From Bombyx mori (lineage: Eukaryota; Arthropoda; Insecta; Lepidoptera; Bombycidae), in assembly GCF_030269925.1 (NCBI RefSeq), contig NC_085125.1, positions 12,958,117-13,022,116 of the forward strand: a stretch of DNA of 64,000 bases, read 5' to 3'. The position numbers and the translations under genes are program-made. The notes under the pieces are model-generated. The model worked only from the letters and a program-made list of their open reading frames with translations. It was not told where the DNA came from and searched no databases. Positions within the stretch are counted from its first letter, which is position 1, and each line of letters starts with the position of its first letter. Below, in pieces: positions 12,601 to 20,400 of the stretch.

Positions 12601-14751
12601 GTCATGATAAACTATGACTAAAATAAAATCAATAAATATGAATAAGTCCAAATAAAACTATTGAATGTTTCTCTTTGTGCATTTCTCAATTATTATAAAA
12701 TTTCATTTTATGAAAGAAAAAAAATTTAGAATTTTATGAGAAATATTTTTGTAACGTTTAACAACTTTGACTATGTACCAGTTATTCAGACTAGCCTCAA
12801 ATAAAACCTCTGTTTCGCTTGAAGTGAAGAATCAGACTTACAATTGTATTCTTGTAGGAGGCTGAACTGGAACTACAACCAACCGAAGCGGAGGTAAGCA
12901 ATTGAAAAAAATACATAGTCTAAATGAGAATGTTGTTCTTATATAGTAATACTAGCTGACCCGGCAAACGTTGTGTTGCCTTAAATAAGATTTCTAGAGA
13001 AATTCTACTGTAGAAAAAAAACCTCATTTAACCACATAATACCTCATTATAAACAAAAAAAAAAATCCAAAAAATTAAAATAAAAAGTAAATGTTTGGGG
13101 TGGACAACCCTTTTCACTTAGGGGTATGAAAAATAGATAGTAGCCGATTCTCAGATCTACTGAACATACTATTGATACACAAATAAAACCAAAAAAACAC
13201 GGCTGAAAAATGTATAGTATTGTGTATATAGCTCTTAAATATATTAAGTGTATAAATCTATGATGTATAGTGAGTAAGTAAGACAGGAGACCGGCTTCGT
13301 CCTCATCCCTACTACGTGATGTTTGCTGGATGAGTGGTGACACCTGGCGGGGATAGCTGATCGATTGATAGTTGATCAGTAGTCGACCGGCGAGGGCGGG
13401 AGATCAAATTGAATTTAAAAAAAATCATAATTGAAGAACTTGAAATTATAAACTCTGAATAAGAATTTATCGTACTACAATTATAATATTTGATTGCCAT
13501 CTTGCAAACTTATTGCAGATCTGTGCATAGAATAAAAAAAAAATTAATCGGGATGGAAAAATAGGGGTTGATTGTATAAGAGTGAAAATTGACAGTAATA
13601 TGATTTTTTTTTATTTTAAGTAATGACAAAACAAAATAAAAAACTTGACAAAAAAATTAAAGTTTATAATTAACAAATAAAAAAAGGGGTTGATCATAGA
13701 GGGATGAAAAATTGAGAGTAACATCAGATTTTTTATTTTAATTCATGACAAAATAAAAATAAAAATGAAAATCTTGCCAAAAAAATTAAAGTTAACAGAT
13801 AAAAAATAGGGGTTGATCGTAGAGGGGTGAAAATTTCAGAGTAATATGAATTTTATTATTCTACGTCATGACAAAATAAAAACAAAATTCTCGCAAAAAA
13901 TTTTAAAGTTTTTAATTAGCAAATAAAAAATAAGGGTTGATCGTAGAAGGGTGAAAATTGAGGATTGTATGTATTTTTGTATGTTGTATCATAAAAAAAT
14001 AGAAATTAAAAATTTTGACTAAAAAATTAAAAAAAATATTTAGGGGTGGACTACCCCTAACATTTAGGGGGATGAAAAATAGATGTTGGCTGATTCTCAT
14101 AGATACCGGATAAGCACAAAAAATTTCATCAAAATCGGTCAAGCCGTTTCGGAGGAGTATGGCAACGAAAACTGTGACACGAGAATTTTATATATTAGAC
14201 TAGCGACCCGCCCTCGCTTCGCTTCCGAAACTGTAATTTATTATTGATTTCTCCACTATTTAATGGATGTTATTATACATATAAACCTTCCTCTTCAATC
14301 ACTCTATCTATTTAAAAAATCACAACAAAATCCGTTGCGTAGTTTTAAAGATTTAAGCATACATAGGGACAGAGAAAGCGACTTTGTTTTATACTATATA
14401 GTGATTGATGATTTAAAGTACTAAACTATGCTATATATATATGTATATACATATATATATACTAATATATAAATTACGGTGGTTTTTACGGATGTTCCGG
14501 TATAATAATTATATGAAAAAATATTATATGAATGTTGGACTCCCTACACTAGTTGCAGGGGCGTTAATGATGAGAATCTTTGTGGGGGTGAGAAATAATA
14601 ATGTTAATTTAAATGCCCAGCGAAGCGGACGGGTACAGCTAGTTTTTTTATGTAGTTATTTATTATTATTGATTGACTCTGATTTCTCCAGGTCGAAGTC
14701 GTAGAACAGCAAAAAGAAGCAGACGAAGACGCTGATGATGAAGACGATTGA
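583..14751 (+). CDS. Gene A: charged coiled-coil protein of unknown function, 3' part (nine exons)
   Basis: Exons, joined by phase: 583-746, 964-1095, 2691-2774, 5035-5190, 9859-9984, 10883-10974, 12148-12334, 12858-12893, 14692-14751, ending in TGA. All introns are GT..AG and phases agree throughout. About 345 residues are visible; the first visible exon starts in mid-codon, so the 5' part lies left of the window. In order the protein shows a Pro/Glu-rich segment, a Glu/Arg/Lys-rich segment likely to form a coiled coil (exon 2), a very acidic stretch (exons 3-4), a more globular part (exons 4-7, with motifs such as GLYAPPNEMAK and GVFVGDDPF) and an acidic tail ending DEDADDEDD. I do not recognise the family; a cytoskeletal or ciliary role would be a guess. 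An AATAAA follows the stop by about 40 bases. Introns are packed with LINEs and SINEs. Confidence 0.75.
964..1095 (+). CDS. Gene A exon 2, coiled-coil segment
   Basis: 132 bases, phase 0 at both ends, flanked by TTTAAG and GTAATA. Nearly every residue is Glu, Arg, Lys, Gln or Ala (for example RLAAEQARLAKEAEEERQR), typical of a long charged helix. Confidence 0.7.
1241..1364 (-). repeat. Bm1-type SINE fragment
   Basis: Body of Bm1 without head or A-rich tail, in a gene A intron. Confidence 0.75.
1686..1942 (+). repeat. Bm1-type SINE, 5'-truncated
   Basis: Begins at ACTGGTGGTAGGACCTC and runs to an A-rich tail of AATAAAA units. The tRNA-like head is missing. Confidence 0.8.
2265..2560 (+). repeat. 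RTE-like LINE 3' tail (CTCGCTTCGCTTCGG family)
   Basis: Shares CTCGCTTCGCTTCGGA with copies near 14195, 15536 and 38170, followed by the familiar AAAATCGGTCCAGCCGTT segment. Assignment to RTE is from family memory. Confidence 0.5.
2691..2774 (+). CDS. Gene A exon 3, acidic segment
   Basis: 84 bases, phase 0, acceptor TTCACAG and donor GTAAGA. Encodes a Glu-rich acidic run (EPEEGEETEGEEKAE). A degenerate LINE begins almost directly behind the donor. Confidence 0.7.
2779..4475 (+). mobile_element. Degenerate RTE-like LINE, RT and C-terminal region
   Basis: Overlapping frames at 2779-3179, 3119-3520, 3438-3971, 4041-4160 and 4226-4447 together cover one reverse transcriptase broken by frameshifts. 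Visible landmarks are VVGPDGVSAATL, IVPLHKKG, FIDYAKAFDCV, GVRQGCILSP, RYADDTTMLASD (the YADD active site) and a C-terminal part with DAFEMWVWRRMLRIPWT and SFFGHIMRS. The endonuclease domain is absent, so it is 5'-truncated. An AAATA repeat (3960-4008) and a TTTA repeat (about 4157-4182) interrupt the coding part. It lies in gene A intron 3, a few bases past the exon 3 donor. Pseudogene. Confidence 0.8.
3960..4008. repeat. (AAATA)n simple repeat within the LINE
   Basis: About ten AAATA/AAAATA units splitting the LINE frame between ..YGAET and KIDAFEMW. Confidence 0.8.
4476..5034. other. Intron sequence of gene A
   Basis: AT-rich; no gene or clear repeat recognised. Confidence 0.35.
5035..5190 (+). 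CDS. Gene A exon 4
   Basis: 156 bases, phase 0, acceptor TTTTACAG and donor GTCCAA (weak). Acidic start, then GGMLVPGLYAPPNEMAK and ..YFYPK. It joins in frame to VVQEVTEIES of the next exon. The weak donor is the least certain junction of this gene. Confidence 0.65.
5297..5490 (-). repeat. BMC1-like LINE 3' tail, reverse
   Basis: Poly-T, CCTACCTAAGCTGAT, GTGAGCTCACGGGGCTC and GGATCGGAAACGCGACTC match the 3' UTR of the LINE at 5751-9644 in reverse. A separate insertion, less than 300 bases from that LINE. Confidence 0.7.
5739..5750 (+). repeat. Left target-site duplication of the 5751-9644 LINE
   Basis: AGGATGAGTTTT, repeated exactly at 9645-9656 directly after the poly-A tail. Confidence 0.85.
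5751..6515 (+). CDS. LINE ORF1 (Gag-like, CCHC zinc knuckles), 5'-truncated
   Basis: Open to TAA at 6513-6515, about 254 residues of LINE origin. Three zinc knuckles are visible: CHRCQLYGHSARNC, CVKCLGDHATTEC and CVLCLKQGHPANYRGC, followed by a Pro/Ala-rich stretch. This is the nucleic-acid-binding ORF1 layout of Jockey and R1 type elements. The frame extends upstream to an ATG at 5664, but that part is host DNA and the target-site duplication, so the natural start is lost. The stop lies 20 bases before the ORF2 ATG. Confidence 0.8.
   Translation, partial: SVHRMHSGRGRQPYNMILVALESTPEAKKRISCLKTICGLSGVTIEAPHKRGTPGQCHRCQLYGHSARNCHARPRCVKCLGDHATTECSRVRETATEPPSCVLCLKQGHPANYRGCPRAPRKHPNHPAPRTVDPKTSAPSVPKPAFVPAAVPTVSAWKKPLPYTKEGTQNVPQLPPATRPAPQPLLAPRPAPAYRPPQPSVVNDFALVRDFVTAVNFDRLRSFADAIRRSVTPEQRLAAAFDHMDVYESVSRTL
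6536..9418 (+). CDS. LINE ORF2: AP endonuclease plus reverse transcriptase, intact
   Basis: 960 residues without interruption. The N-terminal apurinic-type endonuclease runs from about residue 10 to 230 (LAFYNANGLARQ, LLVQETCLKP, LAGDLNYHHTRWN, LDSDHRPVLM). The reverse transcriptase spans about 480-800 with YRPISLLPTIGKIYE, FFDIAKAFDKVWH, GVPQGSALSP and the active-site motif LALFADDTAIYYS, then a thumb-like VKYLGVTLD. The C-terminus is Arg-rich ([14 protein letters not shown]). Length and domain order fit a full Jockey-type ORF2; catalytic motifs are present. The ATG at 6536 is the first after the ORF1 stop. Probably competent in trans, though the copy lacks its own promoter region. Confidence 0.9.
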   Translation: MAQKGREKPYSITLAFYNANGLARQRDQIFEFLRDNLVDILLVQETCLKPSRRDPKVANYVMVRNDRLTASKGGTAIYYRRALHVVPLDTPSLLHIEASVCRISLTGHQPIVIASVYLPPDKPLLSSDIESLFGMGDSVILAGDLNYHHTRWNCHRTNVNGRRLDAFIDDLTFEVVGPPTPTCYPYNIALRPSTIDLALLRNVTLCLRSIEALSELDSDHRPVLMQLGRPHNPVTVTRTMVDWNKLGTCLLEAAPPILPYGPDSNLSPEDTVESINIITDHISSAIIRSSKEVDVEDSFHRIRLSSELRNLLRVRNAAIRAYDRLPTHSNRIRMRRLQREVHSRLSDARNDNWHSYLEQLAPSHQAYWRLARTLKSETTATMPPLVRPSGQPPAFDDDDKAELLADALQEQCTTSTQHADPEHTELVDREVERRAALPPSDALPPITTDEVRDAIHNLQPRKASGSDGIRNRALKLLPVQLIAMLATILNAAMTHCIFPAVWKEADVIGIHKPGKPTNETSSYRPISLLPTIGKIYERLLRKRLWDFVTANKILIDEQFGFRSKHSCVQQVHRLTEHILIGLNRRKQIPTGALFFDIAKAFDKVWHNGLIYKLYNMGVPDRLVLIIRDFLSNRSFRYRVEGTRSRPRQLTAGVPQGSALSPLLFSLYINDIPRSPETHLALFADDTAIYYSCRKMSLLHRRLQIAVATMGQWFRKWRIDINPTKSTAVLFKRGRPPNTTSSIPLPNRRANTSAVSPVTLFGQPIPWASQVKYLGVTLDRGMTFRPHIKTVRDRAAFILGRLYPMLCKRSKLSLRNKVTLYKTCIRPIMTYASVVFAHAARTNLKPLQVIQSRFCRIAVGAPWFLRNVDLHDDLELDSVSKYLQSASLRHFEKAARHENPLVVAAGNYIPDPVDRMVNSRRRPKHVITDPPDPLTVLLGTTSTGHRPRRTRRLRRRARRAN
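9645..9656 (+). repeat. Right target-site duplication of the 5751-9644 LINE
   Basis: AGGATGAGTTTT, identical to 5739-5750. Confidence 0.85.
9859..9984 (+). CDS. Gene A exon 5
   Basis: 126 bases, phase 0, acceptor TTAATTAG and donor GTTAGT. Encodes VVQEVTEIESEHLPP.. to ..NQYADEILA. It lies about 200 bases behind the large LINE insertion. Confidence 0.7.
10181..10390 (-). mobile_element. RTE-like LINE C-terminal fragment
   Basis: The - strand encodes HELEKLIISGRIEGKRVVGRK.. and ..HGVHATHDRTPW, parallel to the end of the LINE at 2779-4475 (EELIITGCIEGKRAVGR). Only the last 60 or so residues remain. Confidence 0.65.
10600..10866 (-). repeat. Interspersed repeat (CCGGCAGACTTCGTAGTG family), reverse
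   Basis: Same family as 25597-25815 and 49390-49685. Includes the AAATCGGTCCAGCC segment in reverse. Probably a nonautonomous derivative of an RTE-like LINE. Confidence 0.55.
10883..10974 (+). CDS. Gene A exon 6
   Basis: Acceptor TTTTGCAG, donor GTACGA. Ends in phase 2. Encodes TGVFVGDDPFTAEHIAY.. to ..MERLRR. An in-frame TGA lies just past the donor, so failure to splice would end the protein here. Confidence 0.65.
11011..11150 (+). repeat. Bm1-type SINE fragment
   Basis: Begins at ACTGGTGGTAGGAC and stops at ..CTCATATCTC; no head and no 3' end. Confidence 0.75.
11325..11460 (-). repeat. Short LINE 3' tail with TTTA repeat
   Basis: TTTATTTATT run followed by AAGGCGGACTTAATGCC. A related + strand piece with ATTAAGTCCGCC and AAATAAATAAATAA lies at 57060-57145. 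Confidence 0.45.
11750..12110 (-). repeat. BMC1-like LINE 3' end, reverse
   Basis: Matches 9300-9612 in reverse, including the last codons of ORF2 and the 3' UTR, so it extends further 5' than the other solo tails. It lies in gene A intron 6, just before exon 7. Confidence 0.75.
12148..12334 (+). CDS. Gene A exon 7
   Basis: Acceptor TTCCACAG, donor GTGAGT. Taking the two bases left by exon 6 restores frame (RRH-KDRLALMVSRKRS..) through ..SIKEESVA. The acceptor lies about 35 bases from the end of a LINE fragment. Confidence 0.65.
12359..12565 (-). repeat. Bm1-type SINE fragment
   Basis: Reverse Bm1 body with poly-T; sits right behind gene A exon 7. Confidence 0.75.
12858..12893 (+). CDS. Gene A exon 8, 36-base micro-exon
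   Basis: Acceptor TTGTAG, donor GTAAGC, phase 0. Encodes only EAELELQPTEAE; the splice signals and preserved phase support it. Confidence 0.6.
12953..14192 (+). repeat. RTE-like repeat (CTAGCTGACCCGGCAAACG family) with tandem units
   Basis: Starts at CTAGCTGACCCGGCAAACG and ends at ACACGAGAATTTTATATA, as does the shorter copy at 28270-28627. Between about 13550 and 14040 there are four loosely repeated units of roughly 120 bases, each with GGGTTGATCGTAGA.. followed by GACAAAATAAAA. Pairs of AGGGGTGGAC and GATGAAAAATAGAT segments (near 13100 and 14045) suggest two related copies in series. Confidence 0.5.
14195..14405 (+). repeat. RTE-like LINE 3' tail (CTCGCTTCGCTTC family)
   Basis: Shares CGACCCGCCCTCGCTTCGC and AATGGATGTTATTATACAT with 38170-38435; both end near TATACTATATAGTGAT. 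Confidence 0.55.
14435..14645 (+). repeat. Helitron-like nonautonomous element
   Basis: Shares GTTGGACTCCCTACA, GGCGTTAATGATGAGAATC and the 3' end CGGGTACAGCTAGT with 38920-39149. A terminal CTAGT after a GC-rich stretch resembles a Helitron 3' end. Helitron assignment is an inference. Confidence 0.4.
14692..14751 (+). CDS. Gene A last exon with stop
   Basis: Acceptor TTCTCCAG. Encodes VEVVEQQKEADEDADDEDD and TGA. The acidic tail agrees in character with exons 3 and 4. Confidence 0.65.
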   Translation, partial: VEVVEQQKEADEDADDEDD

Positions 14752-14791
14752 ATAACGCTATCTTAAGTTCGCTTTAATAACCTAAAAGAAC

Positions 14792-14797
14792 AATAAA
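14792..14797 (+). promoter_or_regulatory. Polyadenylation signal AATAAA of gene A
   Basis: Canonical hexamer about 40 bases past the gene A stop codon and the first good match downstream. Confidence 0.55.
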
Positions 14798-14799
14798 GC

Positions 14800-15259
14800 A
14801 TGATTCGAAATATACTTAAGTACTTACTTTGACCATAATTACTAACACGTTTAAATATACTAACATATTATAGCTGTTATATATGAGTCGTCTATTATCA
14901 AAGGTGGCAATCTGTGCATATGGACAAAAAAATGTTATTGATATGTCAATACAGATTGATTTGAATATAATCGTCTCCTTCAAAGAATACGGTTCAAAAC
15001 CTGCATTAAATAAAGGTTAATACTTAACCTGTTATTTATCTAAGATGTCGATCAGAAGAGTTTTGTGACTGCCAATGGAATACAAAGTCAATAATTCGTT
15101 TTTCTGATTTACCAATAATTGTCCAAAAGTCACATTGCCGGCTTTGATAATAGTCGACTCATATAATAGTTTACATAAAACGTATTGAAAAGCAACGCGT
15201 TTTAAATTTGGCATTTGTATTATAGCTTTCGTACCAATTTATTTCGTCCCTCGGTGGAC
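14800..15259. other. Intergenic sequence between genes A and B
   Basis: AT-rich, no gene recognised. Confidence 0.4.
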
Positions 15260-15815
15260 TTTTTTTTATTGCTTAGATGGATGGACGAGCTCACAGCCCA
15301 CCTGATGTTAAGTGGTTACTGGAGCCCATAGACATCTGCAACGTAAATGCGCCACCCACCTTGAGATATAAGTTCTGAGGTCTCAGTATAGTTACAACGG
15401 CTACCCCACCCTTCAAACCGAAACGCATTACTGTTTCACGGCGGAAATAGGCGGAGTGGTGGTACCTACCTACCCGTGCGGATTCCGCAACGCAACGCAA
15501 ATTATAATTTTGCGGGTTTGATTTTTATTACACGACTAGCGACCCGCCCTCGCTTCGCTTCGGAAACATTAAAACACACATGAAACCAAAAAAATAAAAT
15601 ATTTTTTTTTTTTTTAAAAGTAGCCTATGTTCATCAGGGACAATGTCGGCTTCTAATGGAAAAAGAATTTTTCAAATCGGTCCAGTAGTTTCGGAGCCTA
15701 TTCGAAACAAACAAACAAACAAATCTTTCCTCTTTATAATATTAGTATAGATGTCATTCCTTTACCGTGGAAGTCAATCGTGAACATTTGTTGAGTACGT
15801 ATGTCATTAGAAAAA
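15260..15815 (-). repeat. Bm1-type SINE split by an RTE-like tail
   Basis: Reverse Bm1 from 15260 to about 15535 and again from about 15750 to 15815. Between them lies a CTCGCTTCGCTTCGG-family tail (15536-15750) on the + strand. The two Bm1 parts join in order, so the RTE-like piece inserted into a pre-existing Bm1. Confidence 0.7.
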
Positions 15816-15924
15816 ATAAATCTCATTAAATTGCTTAGTAAATCAATCGTGTCGTACCATTGCGTGCTATCTTCAGAGAGATTCGAAGAATTCATCAGAT
15901 CCTTTATAACTACTCCTAGGTTTT

Positions 15925-16065
15925 AAGGTTTGAGAGGAAGAGGCGGTAGGCAGCGGCTTGGCTCTGCCCCTGGCATTGCTGAAGTCCATGAGCGACGGTA
16001 ACCACTCACCATCAGGTGGGCCGTATGCTCGTCTGCCTACAAAGGCAATAAAAAAAAAAAAAAAA
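15925..16065 (+). repeat. Jockey/CR1-like LINE 3' tail
   Basis: GCGGTAGGCAGCGGCTTGG, CACCATCAGGTGGGCC and AAAGGCAATAAAA match the 3' end of the - strand LINE at 31815-34323 in the other orientation. Confidence 0.7.
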
Positions 16066-16329
16066 AGAAATATATAGAAATATTTTTCGGAAAATCGGTA
16101 ATACGATTATTAGCCTATGTTATTAGTGACTGGCGTTTTAATTAGCATTTGCTGTTACGGTTCAAATAAGCCTGCGTCGTAAAATGTTTGATTGTTTTCA
16201 AATATTAATTAAGGGCGTCGTATTAGGAACATTACTTAAGTATTTTTTTTATGGAATCACTGTGGAATGTGTTTGGAATTAGATAAATTTACAGGATACC
16301 TTTTAAAATAACGATAAGTTTCAGATAAA
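16066..16329 (+). other. Upstream region of gene B
   Basis: Holds whatever 5' UTR and promoter gene B has. I saw no convincing TATA box; a further 5' non-coding exon cannot be excluded. Confidence 0.3.
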
Positions 16330-17461
16330 ATGTTCATTTTGATAACTGTTACCATTGTGTTGTTATCCTTTGAACGTACGGAATGCTGTGGTAGTGGCGG
16401 AACTACTACAACACGTCCCCCCAGACCGGGTGCGACTACTAAACATAGACCTGGAAAGCCTGGTCCGGGTGGAACTGGCAGACCTAGTGGTTCTGTAGGA
16501 GCAGATGGAAAACCTGGACTGGGTGGGATTGCAGGTCCAGGTGGAACTGGTAGACCGAGTGGTTCTGTAGGAGCAGGTGGAAAACCTGGACTGGGTGGGA
16601 TTGCAGGTCCGGGTGGAACTGGTGGACCGAGTGGTTCTGTAGGAGCAGGTGGAAAACCTGGACTGGGTGGGATTGGAGGTCCGAGTGGAACTGGTAGACC
16701 GAGTGGTTCTGTAGGTGCTGGTGGAAAACCTGGACTGGGTGGAGTTGCAGGTCCGGGTGGAACTGGTAGACCTACTGGTTCTGTAGGAGCAGATGGAAAA
16801 CCTGTGCCGGGTGGGATTGCAGGTCCGGGTGGAACTGGTAGACCGAGTGGTTCTGTAGGAGCAGGTGGAAAACCTGGACAAGGTGAAGTTACAGGTCCGG
16901 GTGGAACTGGTAGACCGAGTGGCTCTGTAGGGGCAGGTGAAAAACCTGGAGTTAGTGGACCAGATGAGCCTGGTGGTTTGGGTGGATCTGATGGAAATAC
17001 TGGTTCGGGCTTACCTGGTGGATCAAGTGGTTCTGGTGGGATAGGTGGAATTACTGGACCAGGGGTATCTGGCGGACTAAGTGGTTCTGGAGGGACGGGT
17101 GAATCCAAAGGCTCTGGAGGAACGAGTGGAATAACGGGACCGGGTCAAGCCAGCGGATCAGGTGGATCTCCAGGAACAAATGCACCTAGTGAAACGGCTG
17201 GTGGAATTTCTGGATCAAGTAGCGCTGGAAGTTCGGATGAAGCCAATATACCAGGTGGCTTTGGTCCGGGTGAAACTGGTGATCCCGGTAGTTCTGCAGG
17301 AGCAGATGAAACAACAGAACCGGGAGGAGCTAGTGGTTCGGGAGGCACTGGTGCTTGGGGTGGAATCAGTAGACCGAGTGGAGCTTCAGGTCCGTGGGGA
17401 ACTGGCGGATTTGAAGGAGCGGCTGGATCCAGTAGGCCGTCTGGAATCGGGGGACCGGGTG
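16330..17461 (+). CDS. Gene B exon 1: signal peptide and Gly-rich repeats
   Basis: The ATG at 16330 is the first in frame and is followed directly by a hydrophobic core. Open to a TAA at 17506-17508. The last in-frame part past 17472 (VIFFVINFQ..) does not look like the rest and is probably intron. Confidence 0.75.
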
Positions 17462-20400
17462 GAGTAATTTTTTTTGTAATAAATTTCCAACTATACAAAA
17501 TAGCATAAATATTCTTATTTCTTATTTTTTTTTATTATTCTATTTCGTTGGCACTTTTCTATTTCTTCAATATTAGGTATCAAGAGGTGAAAGGCTATTT
17601 AGTTTAAAAGCAAAATTTCGCTCAATACGCGACATTTATCTTTGTAATTAAAGGTGCGTTTTATTCGGTATTAGCATCAACAGTTCGATGTTTTTAATTG
17701 CATTCCAATTAAGCTTACTCCATTGAAATAGCTGAATAAGTTTTTTTTCTTTTTATATGTTTTATCCACATTTTAAACTGTAAATGCCTAAAGTTATAAA
17801 AATTTCGCCTCCCCTCGTAATAATTTCAATAAGGAATCTATCGGAGCTGCACAAGCTCGTTATAAGTTCATCAAGTATTATATGATAGAATTCATTTAAG
17901 TTTTTGTTTTTTTTTGTGTCACTAACTGGGCACAGGATATCTGTCTGTCGCTTCATCTCAAATAGAACTTCGATCACCTATAGTCACGGTATATTCGTGT
18001 CGACTATGTCTACAATTTCCTGAAACATTCCCGATAATAGGTACTTGTTTCAATATCCGTTTTTTACTATAAGACGACAGATGACGCTACTAGTATTGGC
18101 ATCCCATTCGAATTGTCGATAACATTTTCACGGATAGTTTGGAACTTATTGATCCACGCAAGGACTTCGCTTCTCTCTCTCTTTTGTTCCATGTGTTCCA
18201 TAAGTCTCTGTCGAATTGTTTGGGATGATCCCATCAAGTCGTATTTACTATCGCACGCTATCAGAGCAACGTTTACCAACAGTGTGTTTTCATAGTTTTA
18301 TACCAAGTACCATTCGGCTTTGAAAGAAACTCATCTCCTCGGTATTTCCCAAAGGTTGTTTACGAATAGTTCTCAGCGGTAGGCAGCGACTTAGCTGTGC
18401 CCCTGGCATTGCTGAGGTCCGTGACGATAACCACTCATCATCAACCTACAAGGAAAAAAGCTTATTTCGTCAGATTAAAAGCACATTTAACAGGAATAAA
18501 ACTTAAATAATATAAATTTTTCCTATTTAGCCTTTAAGTCGTCGTGGCCTAAAAGATAAAACGTCCGGTTCATTCGTATGTAGCGATGCACCGGTGTTCG
18601 AATCCCGCAGGCGGGTACCAATTTTTCTAATGAAATACGTACTCAACAAATGTTCACGATTGTCTTCCACGGTGAAGGAATAACATCGTGTAATAAAAAT
18701 CAAACCTGCAAAATTATAATTTGCGTAATCACTGGTAGTAGGACCTCTTGGGAGTCCGTACGGGTAGGAACCACCACCCCGCCCATTTCCGCCGTGAAGC
18801 AGTAATGCGTTTCGGTTCGAAGGGTGGGGTAGCCGTTGTAACTATACTTGAGACCTTAGAACTTATATCTCAAGATGGGTGGCGCATTTACGTTGTAGAT
18901 GTCTATGGGCTCCAGTAACCACTTAACATCAGGTGGGCTGTGAGCTAGTCCTAAGCATTAAAAAAAAAAAAAAAACTACGTTCGTTTAACTTGACTTTTT
19001 CGATTTCATCGAATCGTAATTTTGAACCTTAACCTACTTTCGTCCAATTCGTACGACGTACCGTAAAATTAGCATCGATTCTTATTCTCATAAGATACTT
19101 CTTACATACCTATTACTATATATGTAAATATATAGTATGTAAATATATATGTAAATATATAGTAAATATATAATATGTAAATATATATATACCTACTAAT
19201 AACACTCGTATTGCTTGGTATTATATTTTCAAAATAGGTCCTGTGTGCTTAGTGCGAGTTTTTTAACGTTCTCGATAGAATAACAACTAGATGTAGATTT
19301 TGATGCTTACAGGGAACTTGCCGAAAAAGTATATTAAAGATCCACTCAATAGGAATGTTGTGTATGGTTGGGGCGGTTGGACTCCGTCACCTGTCGTTCA
19401 AAAGCAGTGGGCTGAGTGGCTAGACAACTACAAGAAGACACTGAACTCAACGAAAGGGAAAGAAGACGTGTACGACCCAGAGGCCGGCGGGTCCAGTCTT
19501 TGGAAAGGTTTCATATAAATATAAATAAATATTTACTAACAATCACGCCACATTAACTGGTTCCGTGATAAGTTCGTAAAGAACTTGTGTTACAGGTACC
19601 AGATAACGGAAATAAATGTAAGATTTTTTATTATACATATTATATTTAATATACATCCATAGCCCTGGAAATGACATTTATATTTACCATACAAATATCT
19701 TCCCATGGCGAGATTCGAACCCGCGACCCCCTTGTGTAGTGACTATGTCACTTACCACTACACCAGACGGCCGTTAATAATTGTTAAGCATTTTAAAGAC
19801 AACAGATAAAGATATCTTTCGTAAGTTACCGTCGTGCATAACATCAGCACAACTAGGATATTAACGCTATATACTACTTTCAAACGTTTCTTCAAAAATG
19901 TTTTTCAATACTTTCAAACCGAACCAAATTTAGTGCAAGCTTTTTAAAACTCACTAGGGCAGTGAAGGGAAACATATTTAGAAGACACGTTGTATCGTTA
20001 GGTAATCCTGTCGTGATGAATTAGATTGTTGCACTATTAGGTTTAAAGTGATCGTGTTTTCTCTTTTCTACCATTGCAAAATCGAGCACTGGAGCAAAAT
20101 CAAAATGCTTAATTTCAAGTACCTATGACTTTGCTGGCACTTTAAAATGATCGTAACCTTTCCGCCGATTTGCAATACAATTTCAACACCGAGAAGAATC
20201 GATTAGAAACTGGGTCTTCAAAATACATTGAATACAAACACTATACCAATTTTGAAGGAAAAAAAGAGTTGGCATTTCGCTCGCCTCTTGACCCAGACGG
20301 TCAGAGCATTGAGTTAATCTGTCGTTGATTTGAGGGAAATACATATTTTCGATTGAACATCTTTGTATTAGAACACGTTAAACGTAAAATAGCTAAATTT

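Noticed and set aside
16363..16881. Ser/Thr/Arg-rich antisense frame (SYRTTRSTSSTRT repeats)
   Set aside because: Another shadow of the same 72-bp repeats in a different frame.
16257..17108. 283-codon Pro-rich frame antisense to gene B exon 1
   Set aside because: Mirror of the Gly-rich repeat: GGT/GGA codons read as ACC/TCC on the other strand. No splice or signal support.
18539..18620. tRNA gene in the Bm1 head
   Set aside because: It is the tRNA-derived promoter part of the SINE and is followed by the SINE body.
19702..19772. A functional tRNA gene on the - strand
   Set aside because: A and B boxes are present, but the anticodon arm and acceptor stem do not fold properly.
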